DNA from: CAYFJO01 sp964343305
GTDB taxonomy: Bacteria > Planctomycetota > Planctomycetia > Pirellulales > Pirellulaceae
Assembly (NCBI GenBank): GCA_964343305.1
Contig: CAYFJO010000082.1
Coordinates: forward strand, 1-31,770
Direction: 5' to 3'
DNA: 31,770 nt
Of this stretch, positions 1 through 7,842 are shown piece by piece. A program made the position numbers and the translations under genes. Below the pieces are notes generated by a model that saw only the letters and a program-made list of their open reading frames with translations, searched no databases and was not told the origin of the DNA. How positions within the stretch are numbered: the stretch's first letter is position 1; every line of letters begins with the position of its first letter.

Positions 1-372
1 GACCAGCATTTCAGCGTCCACCCCGCGACCGACCTCCGTAAAGTCGATCTTGTTCCAATCGTTGTTGTCCATCCAATCGATCACTTCGTCGTGGCGAATG
101 AGTTGAATTCCCTTCACCTCCGATTTCAACGTCATGCCAAGATTGCGGGCCATCAATTCGGATGCGCGATCCAAGCCGTAAATGGGAGCATCGGATACGC
201 AAACGATTGCGACGCGCTTGCCCTTGAGTCCTTTGAATTCGGCGGGAACCGTCTCACCTTTGAGAACCCACATGATTTGAGCGGGAATTCCAAAGATGCA
301 GCCAGGCGATGATAGCATGACGCAAACGAGTAAGAATGCCGCCCCAAGACGAAGATTCATAAGGTATTTCAT
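1..372 (-). CDS. Putative lipoprotein, C-terminus beyond window
   Basis: An open minus-strand frame of 124 codons starts at the ATG at 372-370 and runs off the left edge with no stop, so the gene is partial. The N-terminus is a lipoprotein-type signal: a short charged start, a hydrophobic run at about residues 9-20, then SSPGC with Cys25 as the likely lipidated residue. The mature part contains KGLKGKRVAIVCVSDAPIYG, a beta-strand-like stretch after which the chain reads as an ordinary soluble alpha/beta domain, so a periplasm-facing lipoprotein is likely. A second ATG at 360-358 is possible, but the first keeps the better signal peptide. No family was recognised; TolB- or LpoB-like periplasmic proteins are only a guess. 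The gene is in the same orientation as the two genes to its right. Confidence 0.7.
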   Translation of the reverse strand, partial: MKYLMNLRLGAAFLLVCVMLSSPGCIFGIPAQIMWVLKGETVPAEFKGLKGKRVAIVCVSDAPIYGLDRASELMARNLGMTLKSEVKGIQLIRHDEVIDWMDNNDWNKIDFTEVGRGVDAEMLV

Positions 373-386
373 TTTGCTTCCGTGCC

Positions 387-436
387 CGATCCGGAGGTCG
401 GATCGCTCTGTTCCGTAAAGTAGTGTGAAACTACTT
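387..436 (-). terminator. Two hairpins after the DUF2752 gene
   Basis: Directly after the minus-strand stop at 441-439 lies AAGTAGT/ACTACTT (418-424 and 430-436, loop of 5). It is followed by CGATCCG/CGGATCG (387-393 and 399-405, loop of 5). Both stems are perfect 7-mers. There is no U-tract, so this is a hairpin-only terminator or a leader structure of the lipoprotein gene that follows on the same strand. Confidence 0.4.
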
Positions 437-438
437 CG

Positions 439-879
439 TCAGGCGTAAAATCGAATCATCCAATGCACGATTGTCACCACTACGATCGTCAAACCGACGA
501 CGAGAACGATCTTGTCGTTCGGCGGCTCGACGAACCAGCGTCCCAACAAAGCCGAAACAATCGTCCACGGTGCGATGAAGATTGAACAAACTGCAAGCAT
601 CGCACCACCGGCATTCGCCTTGATTGCTCCGACAATCTGCCCTCGAACGATATGAGACCACGAGGTCGTCATGCCACAAGAAGGACAGGGTCTATTAAAC
701 CAGACTTCGAATGAACAAGGGGGAAATCCCAGTTGTTGATGAGTCCCCTTTCCCGACGGACTTGGCTCCAGCACGCGGGCTGTTACCAACAGTATGAGCA
801 ACCCAACTCCCACGATCGCCAACAGCCATCGAAAGAACCGAGGGAATCTGGCACACGAAGGTGAATAATGTTGCTTCAC
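439..879 (-). CDS. DUF2752 family membrane protein
   Basis: This 146-residue membrane protein has the DUF2752 signature PCPSCGMTTSW (Cys65 and Cys68), which corresponds to the family's usual CPxCGxTR-type motif. Predicted membrane spans lie at about residues 17-35, 84-112 and 120-143. The CxxC pair sits between spans 1 and 2. The function of DUF2752 is unknown; the conserved cysteines suggest metal or redox chemistry at the membrane face, but that is inference. The length is normal for the family. It lies upstream of a lipoprotein gene and downstream of a Dabb-domain gene on the same strand, with gaps of 66-122 bases, so co-transcription is possible but not shown. Confidence 0.8.
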   Translation of the reverse strand: MKQHYSPSCARFPRFFRWLLAIVGVGLLILLVTARVLEPSPSGKGTHQQLGFPPCSFEVWFNRPCPSCGMTTSWSHIVRGQIVGAIKANAGGAMLAVCSIFIAPWTIVSALLGRWFVEPPNDKIVLVVGLTIVVVTIVHWMIRFYA

Positions 880-1001
880 TACAAAGACGAGAAAGGTGCG
901 GGAGAATAGAAAAATTCACCATCTGGGACAAGATGGATTACGTTCCGGACCACTCAAAACAACGGGAAATCAAACGCTCACCCAAGCTAGCAACCACGAC
1001 A

Positions 1002-1409
1002 CTACTCGCTCGCCCAATAGTCGATCACAAGCACTTTTTCCAGGTGTGGCTTCAAGATCGAAACGAACTCTTGGTGAGCGGCATGCGGCAAATAGATCTC
1101 CCGGTCTTTTTCTGTGCGAAACGTCACGAGAAAACAATGAGTCAGCCCGTCATTCAATTCCTCTGGACTGTTGTTTTTTCCCCATTCGAAGCTATGAATC
1201 GCGTCAATTTTCTTGGGCAGTTCTGCGAAGGCCTTTTCGATTCGTTGCACGTCTTTCTCGGATGACGATTCTTTGAATTGGAACATCACAACGTGCCGCA
1301 ATAGTCTGGACTTCTTTTCTCCCTTCTCGGCGGCGACAGCAGAAGACGGGGCGACGCCCAACGCGAACGCGAAAAGTACGACACAAACGAACAGTTTTAC
1401 ACGTTTCAT
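1002..1409 (-). CDS. Secreted Dabb (stress-responsive A/B barrel) protein
   Basis: A 135-residue protein with a cleavable signal peptide (residues 1-27, ending in SAVAA before EKGEKK) and a Dabb domain covering about residues 37-133. The domain starts with the typical LLRHVVMFQFK strand, and the characteristic FRTEKDREIYLPHAAHQEFV helix lies near its end. Dabb domains are small dimeric ferredoxin-like alpha/beta barrels. Some cyclise or cleave polyketides; most planctomycete copies are secreted and uncharacterised. The ATG at 1409 is preceded by GAGGA eight bases upstream, a good ribosome binding site that supports this start. It stands opposite the divergent dehydrogenase gene at 1532. Confidence 0.85.
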   Translation of the reverse strand: MKRVKLFVCVVLFAFALGVAPSSAVAAEKGEKKSRLLRHVVMFQFKESSSEKDVQRIEKAFAELPKKIDAIHSFEWGKNNSPEELNDGLTHCFLVTFRTEKDREIYLPHAAHQEFVSILKPHLEKVLVIDYWASE

Positions 1410-1531
1410 GACTCATTCCTCATCGATGCAGTAAACTTCAATTCTCGCTGTCCATGATTTTAGTCTTCCGACCCCGTTGAATTCAAATAGGGCTTGTTCG
1501 ATGATGGGTACGAAATTCCAAGGAATTCGCG

Positions 1532-2587
1532 ATGAAAATCAACCATGAACGATTGAGAACTTTGATTGGCGAGATTTTTTTGGGTGCTGGATGTGGCTCC
1601 GACGAGGCAAACTGCATTGCCAATCACCTCGTGCTAGCGAACCTATCGGGCCACGATTCGCACGGTGTGATTCGAACTCCGATTTATGTCGGTTGGAGAA
1701 ATGTCGGCAAAGTGTTCGCGAATCGCGAAGCCAAGGTGCTGTTCGAAAACGACTCGATGGCTCTGGTCGACGGCCAACTTGGATTCGGCCAATGGATCGG
1801 TCAGCAAGCAACGAACCTTGGCATTCGAAAGTGCCGGGAACAAGGCGTCGCAGTGATCGCGTTGCAGCAAAGCGGCCATCTCGGACGCATCGGGCATTGG
1901 GCCGAGATGGCGATCGACGCGGGATTCGTTTCGCTGAACTTTGTCAACACAAGCGGACTCGGCATGCACGTGGTGCCGGTCGGCGGCATTGATAGCCGGC
2001 TGTCGATCAATCCCGTCACGCTTGGAATCCCCACACAAACCGACACGCCTATTGTGCTGGACATTGCCGCCGCGATGACCGCCGAAGGGAAACTCAAAGT
2101 GGCCCGCAATAAGGGCGTGCCCGTGCCGGAAGGATGGATCATCGATGCGGATGGAAACTCAACGACTGACCCCAATGATTTTTATGGCCCGCCGTTTGGT
2201 GCGATCCTGCCCTTCGGTGGTCACAAAGGATACGGGTTGGGATTGGTAACGGAGTTACTTGCCGGCGCAATCACTGGCAGCGGATGCAGTGCGACTGGCA
2301 AGGATCGATTAGAGCAAGGCATGCTGTCGATCCTGATCGACCCGGCAAGACTGCAATCCAGCGATGGCGTCTTTGGTGAAGTCCAACGCTATATCGAATT
2401 CGTCAAGTCGTCGCGGCCAACCGAATCCGGTGGCGAAGTGCTTGTCCCGGGCGAAATCGAACAACGCAACCGCAACCAGCGCATGCGCGACGGTGTCGAC
2501 TTGGATGAAAAGACGTGGGGACAAATCGTGGAAACGGCACAGCAGTGTAACGTCTCGCAAGATGTGATTGATGCTGCATCTACTTAA
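1532..2587 (+). CDS. Ldh_2 (malate/L-lactate/ureidoglycolate) dehydrogenase
   Basis: A 351-residue NAD(P)-dependent 2-hydroxyacid oxidoreductase of the Ldh_2 (type-2 malate/lactate dehydrogenase) family, of normal full length. Signatures in order are HDSHGVIRTP (41-50), DGQLGFGQWIGQQA (80-93), the catalytic-type GHLGRIGHWAE with His116, and PFGGHKGYGLGLVTELLAG (227-245). The family oxidises malate, lactate, ureidoglycolate, sulfolactate or related sugar acids, and the substrate cannot be read from sequence. A ribosome binding site, AAGGA at 1520-1524, lies seven bases before the ATG. It is the first gene of a plus-strand run with an aldolase and a PfkB kinase, which suggests it oxidises a sugar or sugar-acid intermediate. 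A hairpin follows the stop codon. Confidence 0.88.
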   Translation: MKINHERLRTLIGEIFLGAGCGSDEANCIANHLVLANLSGHDSHGVIRTPIYVGWRNVGKVFANREAKVLFENDSMALVDGQLGFGQWIGQQATNLGIRKCREQGVAVIALQQSGHLGRIGHWAEMAIDAGFVSLNFVNTSGLGMHVVPVGGIDSRLSINPVTLGIPTQTDTPIVLDIAAAMTAEGKLKVARNKGVPVPEGWIIDADGNSTTDPNDFYGPPFGAILPFGGHKGYGLGLVTELLAGAITGSGCSATGKDRLEQGMLSILIDPARLQSSDGVFGEVQRYIEFVKSSRPTESGGEVLVPGEIEQRNRNQRMRDGVDLDEKTWGQIVETAQQCNVSQDVIDAAST

Positions 2588-2588
2588 T

Positions 2589-2614
2589 GGTGGCAAGAAG
2601 CCACCAATCTTTTT
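2589..2614 (+). terminator. Hairpin plus T-tract between dehydrogenase and aldolase
   Basis: GGTGGC (2589-2594) and GCCACC (2600-2605) form a 6-bp stem with an AAGAA loop, followed by AATC and TTTTT (2610-2614). The shape is that of an intrinsic terminator or attenuator. It lies just after the dehydrogenase stop and before the preferred aldolase start at 2626. It is the main reason for rejecting the upstream ATG at 2587, whose first codons would lie inside the hairpin. Confidence 0.45.
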
Positions 2615-2625
2615 ACAAAATCAAA

Positions 2626-3642
2626 ATGGAAAAATCTCTTGACAGAAAGATCGAACGCATCCTGGCCGATCAATCGTGCAACGATTTTATTCTCGCCGAT
2701 GCGAAAGACGGTGACATGGGCTTCGGTATTGCATGTCCGGGCGAGCGAGGAAGACTAGCCGACGGCACGACACAATATCGGTCGCTCGAAGAGTATCGCC
2801 AGGCAATGCGCGATATCACCAAGCAGGCTCTCATCGACATCATGTTGATCAGTGCCAGCACGAACGAAATCCTGACGATCGAAGAAAGGTTGTTCGACAA
2901 CAGCCCGGTGACTCCAGCCGCTCGCGCGAACGACACGTCGGACATTTGGCTTGGTCTCAGCGGGGATTATTCGTCCCAGCCTTCGTTGCCGTTTCGCACT
3001 GCGACAATCGAACATATTCAATGTGGGCACCTTCACTGCGCCCCTGATGAATTGAATGTCAGTGCCGATCTAGGTCTGTTCTCGATCACACTGAACAACG
3101 ATGCTGAACGGGATCGCGAATCGCTGGGCGACTATCGCCACTTTCGCATCGAGGCCGAACAACGAGGCTTCCGGCATTTTTTGGAAGTCTTTGCTCCTAA
3201 CGCATTGGGTGACGAGTCGCCGGCAGACATCGGCCGATTTGTTAACGATCATATTGCCCGCTGTTTAGCCGGTGTCACCAAGTCGAGCCGTCCGCTGTTT
3301 CTCAAGATGCCGTATTTCGGACCCGCCGCGATGGAAGCGTTGGTCAACTACGATCCAACACTCATTCCCGGCATCCTTGGCGGGTCCGCAGGCACCACGC
3401 ACGATGCATTTTATATGCTATGGGAAGCAAAGAAGTACGGCGCACGCGCTGCCTTGTTCGGTCGCAAGATCAACAACGCCGAACATCAATTGACGTTCGT
3501 CCAGTTCTTGCGATACCTGGCCGATGGCGAGATCGAACCTGAAGAAGCAGTGCGTGCCTATCATGGCGAACTGGGCAAACTCGGCATCGAACCAAATCGG
3601 CCGCTGGACAAAGATCTGCAACTGACCCAATTCGAAACGTAG
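2626..3642 (+). CDS. LacD/FbaB-like class I aldolase (putative)
   Basis: A 338-residue protein that reads as a TIM-barrel class I aldolase. Matches to the LacD/DeoC/FbaB pattern are an early strand FILADAKDGDMGFG, a central HFLEVFAPN strand (compare FFLEVL in LacD), RPLFLKMPYFGP with Lys227 in the position expected for the Schiff-base lysine, and a phosphate-binding-type end ILGGSAGTTHDAF...ALFGRK. The length fits LacD (about 326). The start at 2626 is preferred over 2587 because the extra 13 codons overlap a terminator-like hairpin. Neither start has a good Shine-Dalgarno. The PfkB kinase six bases downstream fits a kinase-aldolase pair like LacC-LacD. The specific substrate is unknown. Family assignment is from remembered motif similarity and needs a profile search. 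Confidence 0.62.
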   Translation: MEKSLDRKIERILADQSCNDFILADAKDGDMGFGIACPGERGRLADGTTQYRSLEEYRQAMRDITKQALIDIMLISASTNEILTIEERLFDNSPVTPAARANDTSDIWLGLSGDYSSQPSLPFRTATIEHIQCGHLHCAPDELNVSADLGLFSITLNNDAERDRESLGDYRHFRIEAEQRGFRHFLEVFAPNALGDESPADIGRFVNDHIARCLAGVTKSSRPLFLKMPYFGPAAMEALVNYDPTLIPGILGGSAGTTHDAFYMLWEAKKYGARAALFGRKINNAEHQLTFVQFLRYLADGEIEPEEAVRAYHGELGKLGIEPNRPLDKDLQLTQFET

Positions 3643-3648
3643 CGAGCC

Positions 3649-4593
3649 ATGTACGACTGCGTTGTCTGCGGCACGTGTTGTGTCGATTTGATCCTGACTC
3701 CGATGCCGCTTAGTGAACCATTTGGGTCCGATGCCACCAGATCGTTGAACGAAATCCGCACAATGACAGGGGGCATCGTATCGAACGCGGGTGGAGCAAT
3801 GGGGCGGCTAGGTCTCAACGTCGCGGCATTGACGCTGGTCGGCCAAGACCATTGGGCGTCGATCTTGCTTGATGAACTTGAGTCGAACCATGTGGACATC
3901 TCGCATGTTGCGATGTGTGCCGATGGCTCATCGAGCGTGACAGCCGTGTTGATTGACCAGCAGCGTGAACACAGCTTTGCCTATCACGCGGGTGCGATGG
4001 ATTTGATGGATGCCGAGTTGTTCTACGCGAACATCGACCTGTTTGCAAAGTGCCGTATCGCGATGATTGGCTACTACGGTTTGAAGCCGCAATTTGATGA
4101 GCAACTTCCCGAACTGTTGCCGCACATCCGTGAACAAGGATGTCAAGTTGCGATGGATGTCGCAGGTGGTGGCGGTTCGATGCAGCCGCTGGATCGAATC
4201 CTGCCGTACCTCGACTACTACGTGCCAAGTCTCAGCGAAGCATCTCGACAGACCGGACAATCCGAGCCTGCTGACATGTTGACGGTCTATCGCGACCACG
4301 GCGCGACGGGATTGCTTGGCATCAAACTCGGCGACCAAGGTGCATTGCTGAGTCCCGCGAGTGACGCCGACCACATCGTCGTTTCACCGGTTCCACCACC
4401 CGGGCCCATCGTCGATACGACCGGAGCGGGCGACTGTTTCTTTGCCGGTTTGCTAGCAGGATTGTTGCGCGACATGAGTCTCGAGAAGGCTGGTCGACTT
4501 GGTGCCGCCGCCGGTGCGTGTTGTATTACGGATTACGCTGGCACGGCAGGCGTGCGCGATTTCGACGAAACTTGTCGATTAGCGGGGCTGTAA
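3649..4593 (+). CDS. PfkB family carbohydrate kinase
   Basis: A 314-residue ribokinase-fold sugar kinase. It has the N-terminal glycine-rich substrate loop (GGIVSNAGGAMGRLG, 41-55), the following VAALTLVGQDHWA strand, and the C-terminal PfkB signature DTTGAGDCFFAGLLAGL (256-272). Asp262 is the catalytic base and GAGD forms the anion hole. It phosphorylates a sugar or nucleoside hydroxyl using ATP; the substrate is not predictable. The start lies six bases after the aldolase stop, so the two are almost certainly co-transcribed. With the dehydrogenase upstream they form an oxidise-phosphorylate-cleave set. The length is normal and all key residues are present. Confidence 0.9.
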   Translation: MYDCVVCGTCCVDLILTPMPLSEPFGSDATRSLNEIRTMTGGIVSNAGGAMGRLGLNVAALTLVGQDHWASILLDELESNHVDISHVAMCADGSSSVTAVLIDQQREHSFAYHAGAMDLMDAELFYANIDLFAKCRIAMIGYYGLKPQFDEQLPELLPHIREQGCQVAMDVAGGGGSMQPLDRILPYLDYYVPSLSEASRQTGQSEPADMLTVYRDHGATGLLGIKLGDQGALLSPASDADHIVVSPVPPPGPIVDTTGAGDCFFAGLLAGLLRDMSLEKAGRLGAAAGACCITDYAGTAGVRDFDETCRLAGL

Positions 4594-4674
4594 TTCACTT
4601 CCTACGGCCTTCGGTTAAGAATCTCTGAGCCGCTCGGTTTACGATCAAAGCCGAAATGTCTAAGTTGGAGAGCT

Positions 4675-5781
4675 ATGCAATACAACCATGTCTGCATCGA
4701 GTCGTTCGGATACACGCTGCCGGACGAAATCGTCACTTCGGAAGAGATCGAGCAGTGCCTGGCGCCCTTATACGAGCGACTGCGACTGCCCGAAGGTCGC
4801 TTGGAATTGATGACAGGCATTCGTGAGAGGCGTTTCTGGCACCCTGGCACGTTGCCCAGCGAAAAAAGCGTCGAAAGCGGCGAGAAAGCGATCCGAGCCG
4901 CTGGAATCGATCGGTCAGAAATCGGTGCGATGATCCACGGCAGCGTTTGCCGCGATTTTCTCGAACCGGCAACGGCCAGCGGAGTTCATCATCGACTGGG
5001 CCTGCCGCGCGATTGCATGATCTACGATGTGTCAAACGCCTGCCTCGGAATCATGAACGGCATGGTGCAGTTGGCGAACATGATCGAGCTTGGTCAGATC
5101 CGCGCGGGTTTGGTCGTCGGAAGTGAAGGAAGCCGGCAGCTAGTTGAAACAACCATCGACACTCTCAATCGCGACACGTCGCTGTCCCGCAACGACATCA
5201 AGACGGCCATCGCATCGATGACAATTGGCTCGGCAAGCTGCGCGGTGATTCTAACGCATCGCGACATCAGTCAAACCGACAACCGGCTTCTCGCCGTTGC
5301 CAGCCGCGCGAACACCGAGTTTCATGATCTGTGCCACAGCGGCCATGATGAAGCGGGCAGCGGCATGACACCGTTGATGCAGACTAACTCGGAAAGACTC
5401 ATGCACGAAGGTGTCGCCACCGCCGTCGAGACGTTTAAAGAATTCTTGAACGAAACTGGCTGGTCCAACGACGATATTGACAAATCGGTCGGCCACCAGG
5501 TGGGTCTGGGACATCGCAAGCTGCTTTTGGACGAACTCGGGATCGACCCGGCGATCGATTACACGACCGTCGAGTGGCTTGGTAACACCGGTTCGGCGGC
5601 GCTCCCCGTGACGATGGCAATCGGGCTGGAGCGCGAGTTCATCAAGCCCGGCGATCGCCTCGGCATGTTTGGCATCGGATCGGGCATCAATTGCCTGATG
5701 ATGGCCGCCGAGTGGCAACGCACGCTTGTGTCATCTAATCTGGACGCGAACGTGCCGGAAGCTATGACCGTGGACGGTTAA
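4675..5781 (+). CDS. OleA/FabH-type 3-oxoacyl-ACP synthase III
   Basis: A 368-residue thiolase-fold condensing enzyme with the Cys-His-Asn triad: Cys123 in SNACLGIMNGM, His274 in GHQVGLGHRK and Asn304 in GNTGSAALP. The C-terminus MFGIGSGINCLMMAAEW and the ANTEFHDLC segment resemble OleA (head-to-head Claisen condensation of two long-chain acyl-CoAs) more than housekeeping FabH. OleA makes beta-ketoacids that OleB, OleC and OleD turn into long-chain olefins, and ole genes are known in planctomycetes. No oleB, oleC or oleD partner lies in this window, so either they are elsewhere or this enzyme serves the lipid cluster at 6.6-12.3 kb. GGAG at 4667-4670 lies four bases before the ATG. A simple FabH role cannot be excluded. 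Confidence 0.8.
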   Translation: MQYNHVCIESFGYTLPDEIVTSEEIEQCLAPLYERLRLPEGRLELMTGIRERRFWHPGTLPSEKSVESGEKAIRAAGIDRSEIGAMIHGSVCRDFLEPATASGVHHRLGLPRDCMIYDVSNACLGIMNGMVQLANMIELGQIRAGLVVGSEGSRQLVETTIDTLNRDTSLSRNDIKTAIASMTIGSASCAVILTHRDISQTDNRLLAVASRANTEFHDLCHSGHDEAGSGMTPLMQTNSERLMHEGVATAVETFKEFLNETGWSNDDIDKSVGHQVGLGHRKLLLDELGIDPAIDYTTVEWLGNTGSAALPVTMAIGLEREFIKPGDRLGMFGIGSGINCLMMAAEWQRTLVSSNLDANVPEAMTVDG

Positions 5782-5787
5782 GAATCT

Positions 5788-5833
5788 GAACAGAAGCAAA
5801 CAAAGCCTTCGTTTGCTTTGTTACCTTCTGTTC
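5788..5833. terminator. Bidirectional hairpin between convergent genes
   Basis: GAACAGAAG (5788-5796) pairs with CTTCTGTTC (5825-5833). Inside it, AACAAAGC (5799-5806) pairs with GCTTTGTT (5815-5822) around an 8-base loop, with a 2x2 internal loop between the stems. It sits exactly between the OleA-like stop (5781) and the convergent membrane-protein stop (5841), so it probably ends transcription in both directions. U-tracts are weak. Confidence 0.65.
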
Positions 5834-5840
5834 AAAAGAA

Positions 5841-6383
5841 TTACGTCATCTTCTGTAGTTCGTACTCTGCCCAAGCGGGTTCAGCAAGAATTCGCGGTGG
5901 TGCAACACGTTTCTTCAATTGCTCTGACCACCCAGCAAATTGAAAGAGCGCAAACATGTATAGAAGAACGTAGGCAATCCGCCAACTGAATCCAAAAAGG
6001 AATGTTGCGGCGTGCTCTGCCTGAGCGACCTCTCGAATCGCAATCCAAACACTCATCGTCGCAAACGACGAAATCAAAGCGCACAAAACGGACAGCCATC
6101 CAAAGACCAGCCCAAACCGCTGTCGGCAGAGCATCGAAACATTGGCCAAGATGCCCAGCAAGGCGAACATCCAACCACAGGTATAGTTCGCCCCGATCCA
6201 TGCTCCCAAATGATCAAACTGTGCTGGCAGATTCAGTTCTTCGAGCCCCACATACGCGCCTTTCAAACGCACCCACGCGACGAGGGACATGATGATTCCC
6301 AGTACGAAAACCACAAACGCGTAGATCGGCGGTTTGTTCGCAGGGGCGTCGTCCACATATTCAATTTCTGGTTGGTCGGTCAT
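5841..6383 (-). CDS. Four-span membrane protein, unknown function
   Basis: A 180-residue integral membrane protein with about four hydrophobic spans: roughly residues 19-41, 64-84, 92-113 and 128-149. The N-terminal tail is acidic and soluble (DQPEIEYVDDAPANK) and the C-terminal tail is amphipathic (WSEQLKKRVAPPRI). No catalytic or binding motif was recognised. It stands alone between the OleA-like gene (convergent) and the fabI end, with about 220 bases on its upstream side. Codon use and GC look like those of the neighbours, so it is probably a real gene; its role is not predictable. Confidence 0.7.
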   Translation of the reverse strand: MTDQPEIEYVDDAPANKPPIYAFVVFVLGIIMSLVAWVRLKGAYVGLEELNLPAQFDHLGAWIGANYTCGWMFALLGILANVSMLCRQRFGLVFGWLSVLCALISSFATMSVWIAIREVAQAEHAATFLFGFSWRIAYVLLYMFALFQFAGWSEQLKKRVAPPRILAEPAWAEYELQKMT

Positions 6384-6604
6384 CTTTTCAGGCCATTCGT
6401 AACAGAGAATCCACCATGTAAGGAGTGGTTATAAACGCCGAGATGTGTTACTTGGAAAAACCTGCAGGCATAACGCGCACGATTATGCTTGCATTATTCG
6501 GCTGCGATTGGCCGTGCGCTCGAAAAGACGACTTGCTTTCCATCGGGCGACTATTGCCCACCCAGATTTGCCCCGTCGATCGGTTGGCCTCGGACTGGCA
6601 AGCT

Positions 6605-7408
6605 TCAATCGCAACCCATCACGCGTTGAATCACAACGTTGTCAAAATAGTTAATCGCCATGCCAGCGTCGACGACGATCGATTGGGCGTTGATGCCGGA
6701 CGAGCGGGGGCTGAGAAGAAAGGCGGCGACGTTGGCGGCTTCTTGAGTTTGGACGGCTTGGCCGCGAGGGATGACTTGCTCGGCATAAAGGTACGAGTCC
6801 ACGTAGCCTGGAATGCCGGCGGATGCGGATGTTTTGAGCAAGCCCGGCGCGACGGCGTTGAATCGGACTTTGGAAAAGTTGCTGAACGACTTGGCTAGGA
6901 ACGCAAGCGACGAATCGAGCGCCGCTTTGATGGGGGCCATGAAACCATAATTCTCACTGGCCATTTTTGTTGTCGAAATGGAGATCGTGACGACGGATGC
7001 ATCATCGGCGAGCAGGTCCTTCATCGCGTTGCAAAGCGACACGAGTGAAAAGCATGAGATGTCGACAGCCCGCAGGAACTGTTCTTTGCCAGTTTCGTGA
7101 AATGGCCGCATCTGGCCGTCGTAGTCGGCGAATGCGATCGAGTGGACGATGCCGTTGATTTTGGCGTACTTCGCGGCAACTTCATCTTTGAGCCTCTGGA
7201 TTTGGTCTTCGTGTTCCACGTCACAAACAAAAACGTCTGAATCACCGAGAAGTTTGGCCGTGCTATTTTTGCGCTCTTCGCTGCGGACGACGTAGGCGAC
7301 GTTGGCTCCTGCTTCGGTCAGCGTCCGTCCGATGTGGCAGGCAACACTCTTTCGGTTGGCGACGCCGAAGACCAAAATCGTTTTGTTTTCGAGTTGCAGG
7401 AAGTCCAT
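6605..7408 (-). CDS. fabI: Enoyl-[ACP] reductase FabI
   Basis: A 267-residue NAD(P)H-dependent enoyl-ACP reductase of the SDR-like FabI family, which reduces the trans-2-enoyl-ACP double bond in the last step of each elongation cycle. It starts with the FabI-style nucleotide loop (ILVFGVANRKSVACHIGRTL) instead of the TGxxxGIG of ordinary SDRs. It has the CDV strand, the HSIAFAD segment, and the catalytic Y-x6-K pair in NYGFMAPIKAAL (Tyr154 and Lys161). The C-terminus is the usual GINAQSIVVDAGM. ATG at 7408 is preferred over the GTG three bases upstream. The gap to the fabZ stop is about nine bases, so both are in one transcript. A triclosan-type target is expected but not tested. Confidence 0.88.
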   Translation of the reverse strand: MDFLQLENKTILVFGVANRKSVACHIGRTLTEAGANVAYVVRSEERKNSTAKLLGDSDVFVCDVEHEDQIQRLKDEVAAKYAKINGIVHSIAFADYDGQMRPFHETGKEQFLRAVDISCFSLVSLCNAMKDLLADDASVVTISISTTKMASENYGFMAPIKAALDSSLAFLAKSFSNFSKVRFNAVAPGLLKTSASAGIPGYVDSYLYAEQVIPRGQAVQTQEAANVAAFLLSPRSSGINAQSIVVDAGMAINYFDNVVIQRVMGCD

Positions 7409-7416
7409 CACGTTTC

Positions 7417-7842
7417 TTATTCCACGGCAGCCATCGCACAGGCGAAATCAAATCGCACAGCCAATTTGCCTTCTACCTTCACTTTGGCTGTGAGAAAAAA
7501 AGCGTCCGCCATTCGTTCGTTTAACGTCACGTCCATTTCAATCGTGTCGCCTGGCCGCACCATGTTCTTAAACTTCACGTCGTTCATCCGCGTGGCGACC
7601 GGGACATCGCCGCCCCCGGTGATTTGTGCGGACAACAAGATCGCGCCAGCTTGCATCGCACTCTCGCAAAGAATCACGCCAGGAACGAGTGGAAAGTCCG
7701 GATAATGCCCTTGAAAGAAATACTCGTCGGCATGAAAAGTCTTTCGACAGACGATTTGGTCGCCGGTTTGTTCGGCGATTTCGTCGACCAACAACATCGG
7801 CGGGCGATGAGGGATGGCGGCTTGAATTTGTTCGATGGTCAT
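7417..7842 (-). CDS. fabZ: 3-hydroxyacyl-[ACP] dehydratase FabZ
   Basis: A 141-residue hot-dog-fold dehydratase. It carries the family start IPHRPPMLLVDEI (10-22) and the active-site helix FFQGHYPDFPLVPGVILCES, with His46 and Glu60 in the catalytic positions. It removes water from 3-hydroxyacyl-ACP to give trans-2-enoyl-ACP, the FabI substrate. Its start codon overlaps the stop of the CrtI-like gene by four bases (ATGA at 7839-7842), and fabI follows at once, so the three genes form a tight minus-strand operon. The length and motif order are normal. Being coupled to a CrtI-like oxidoreductase instead of lpxC, lpxA or fabG suggests a specialised copy. Confidence 0.9.
   Translation of the reverse strand: MTIEQIQAAIPHRPPMLLVDEIAEQTGDQIVCRKTFHADEYFFQGHYPDFPLVPGVILCESAMQAGAILLSAQITGGGDVPVATRMNDVKFKNMVRPGDTIEMDVTLNERMADAFFLTAKVKVEGKLAVRFDFACAMAAVE

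Noticed and set aside
2587..2625. Upstream ATG for the aldolase, overlapping the dehydrogenase stop
   Set aside because: These 13 codons run through a terminator-like hairpin and lie outside the conserved domain.
6384..6604. Inverted pair GCGCACG/CGTGCGC in the gap after fabI
   Set aside because: The 7-base arms are 31 bases apart with no T-tract; this is within chance expectation for a high-GC gap.
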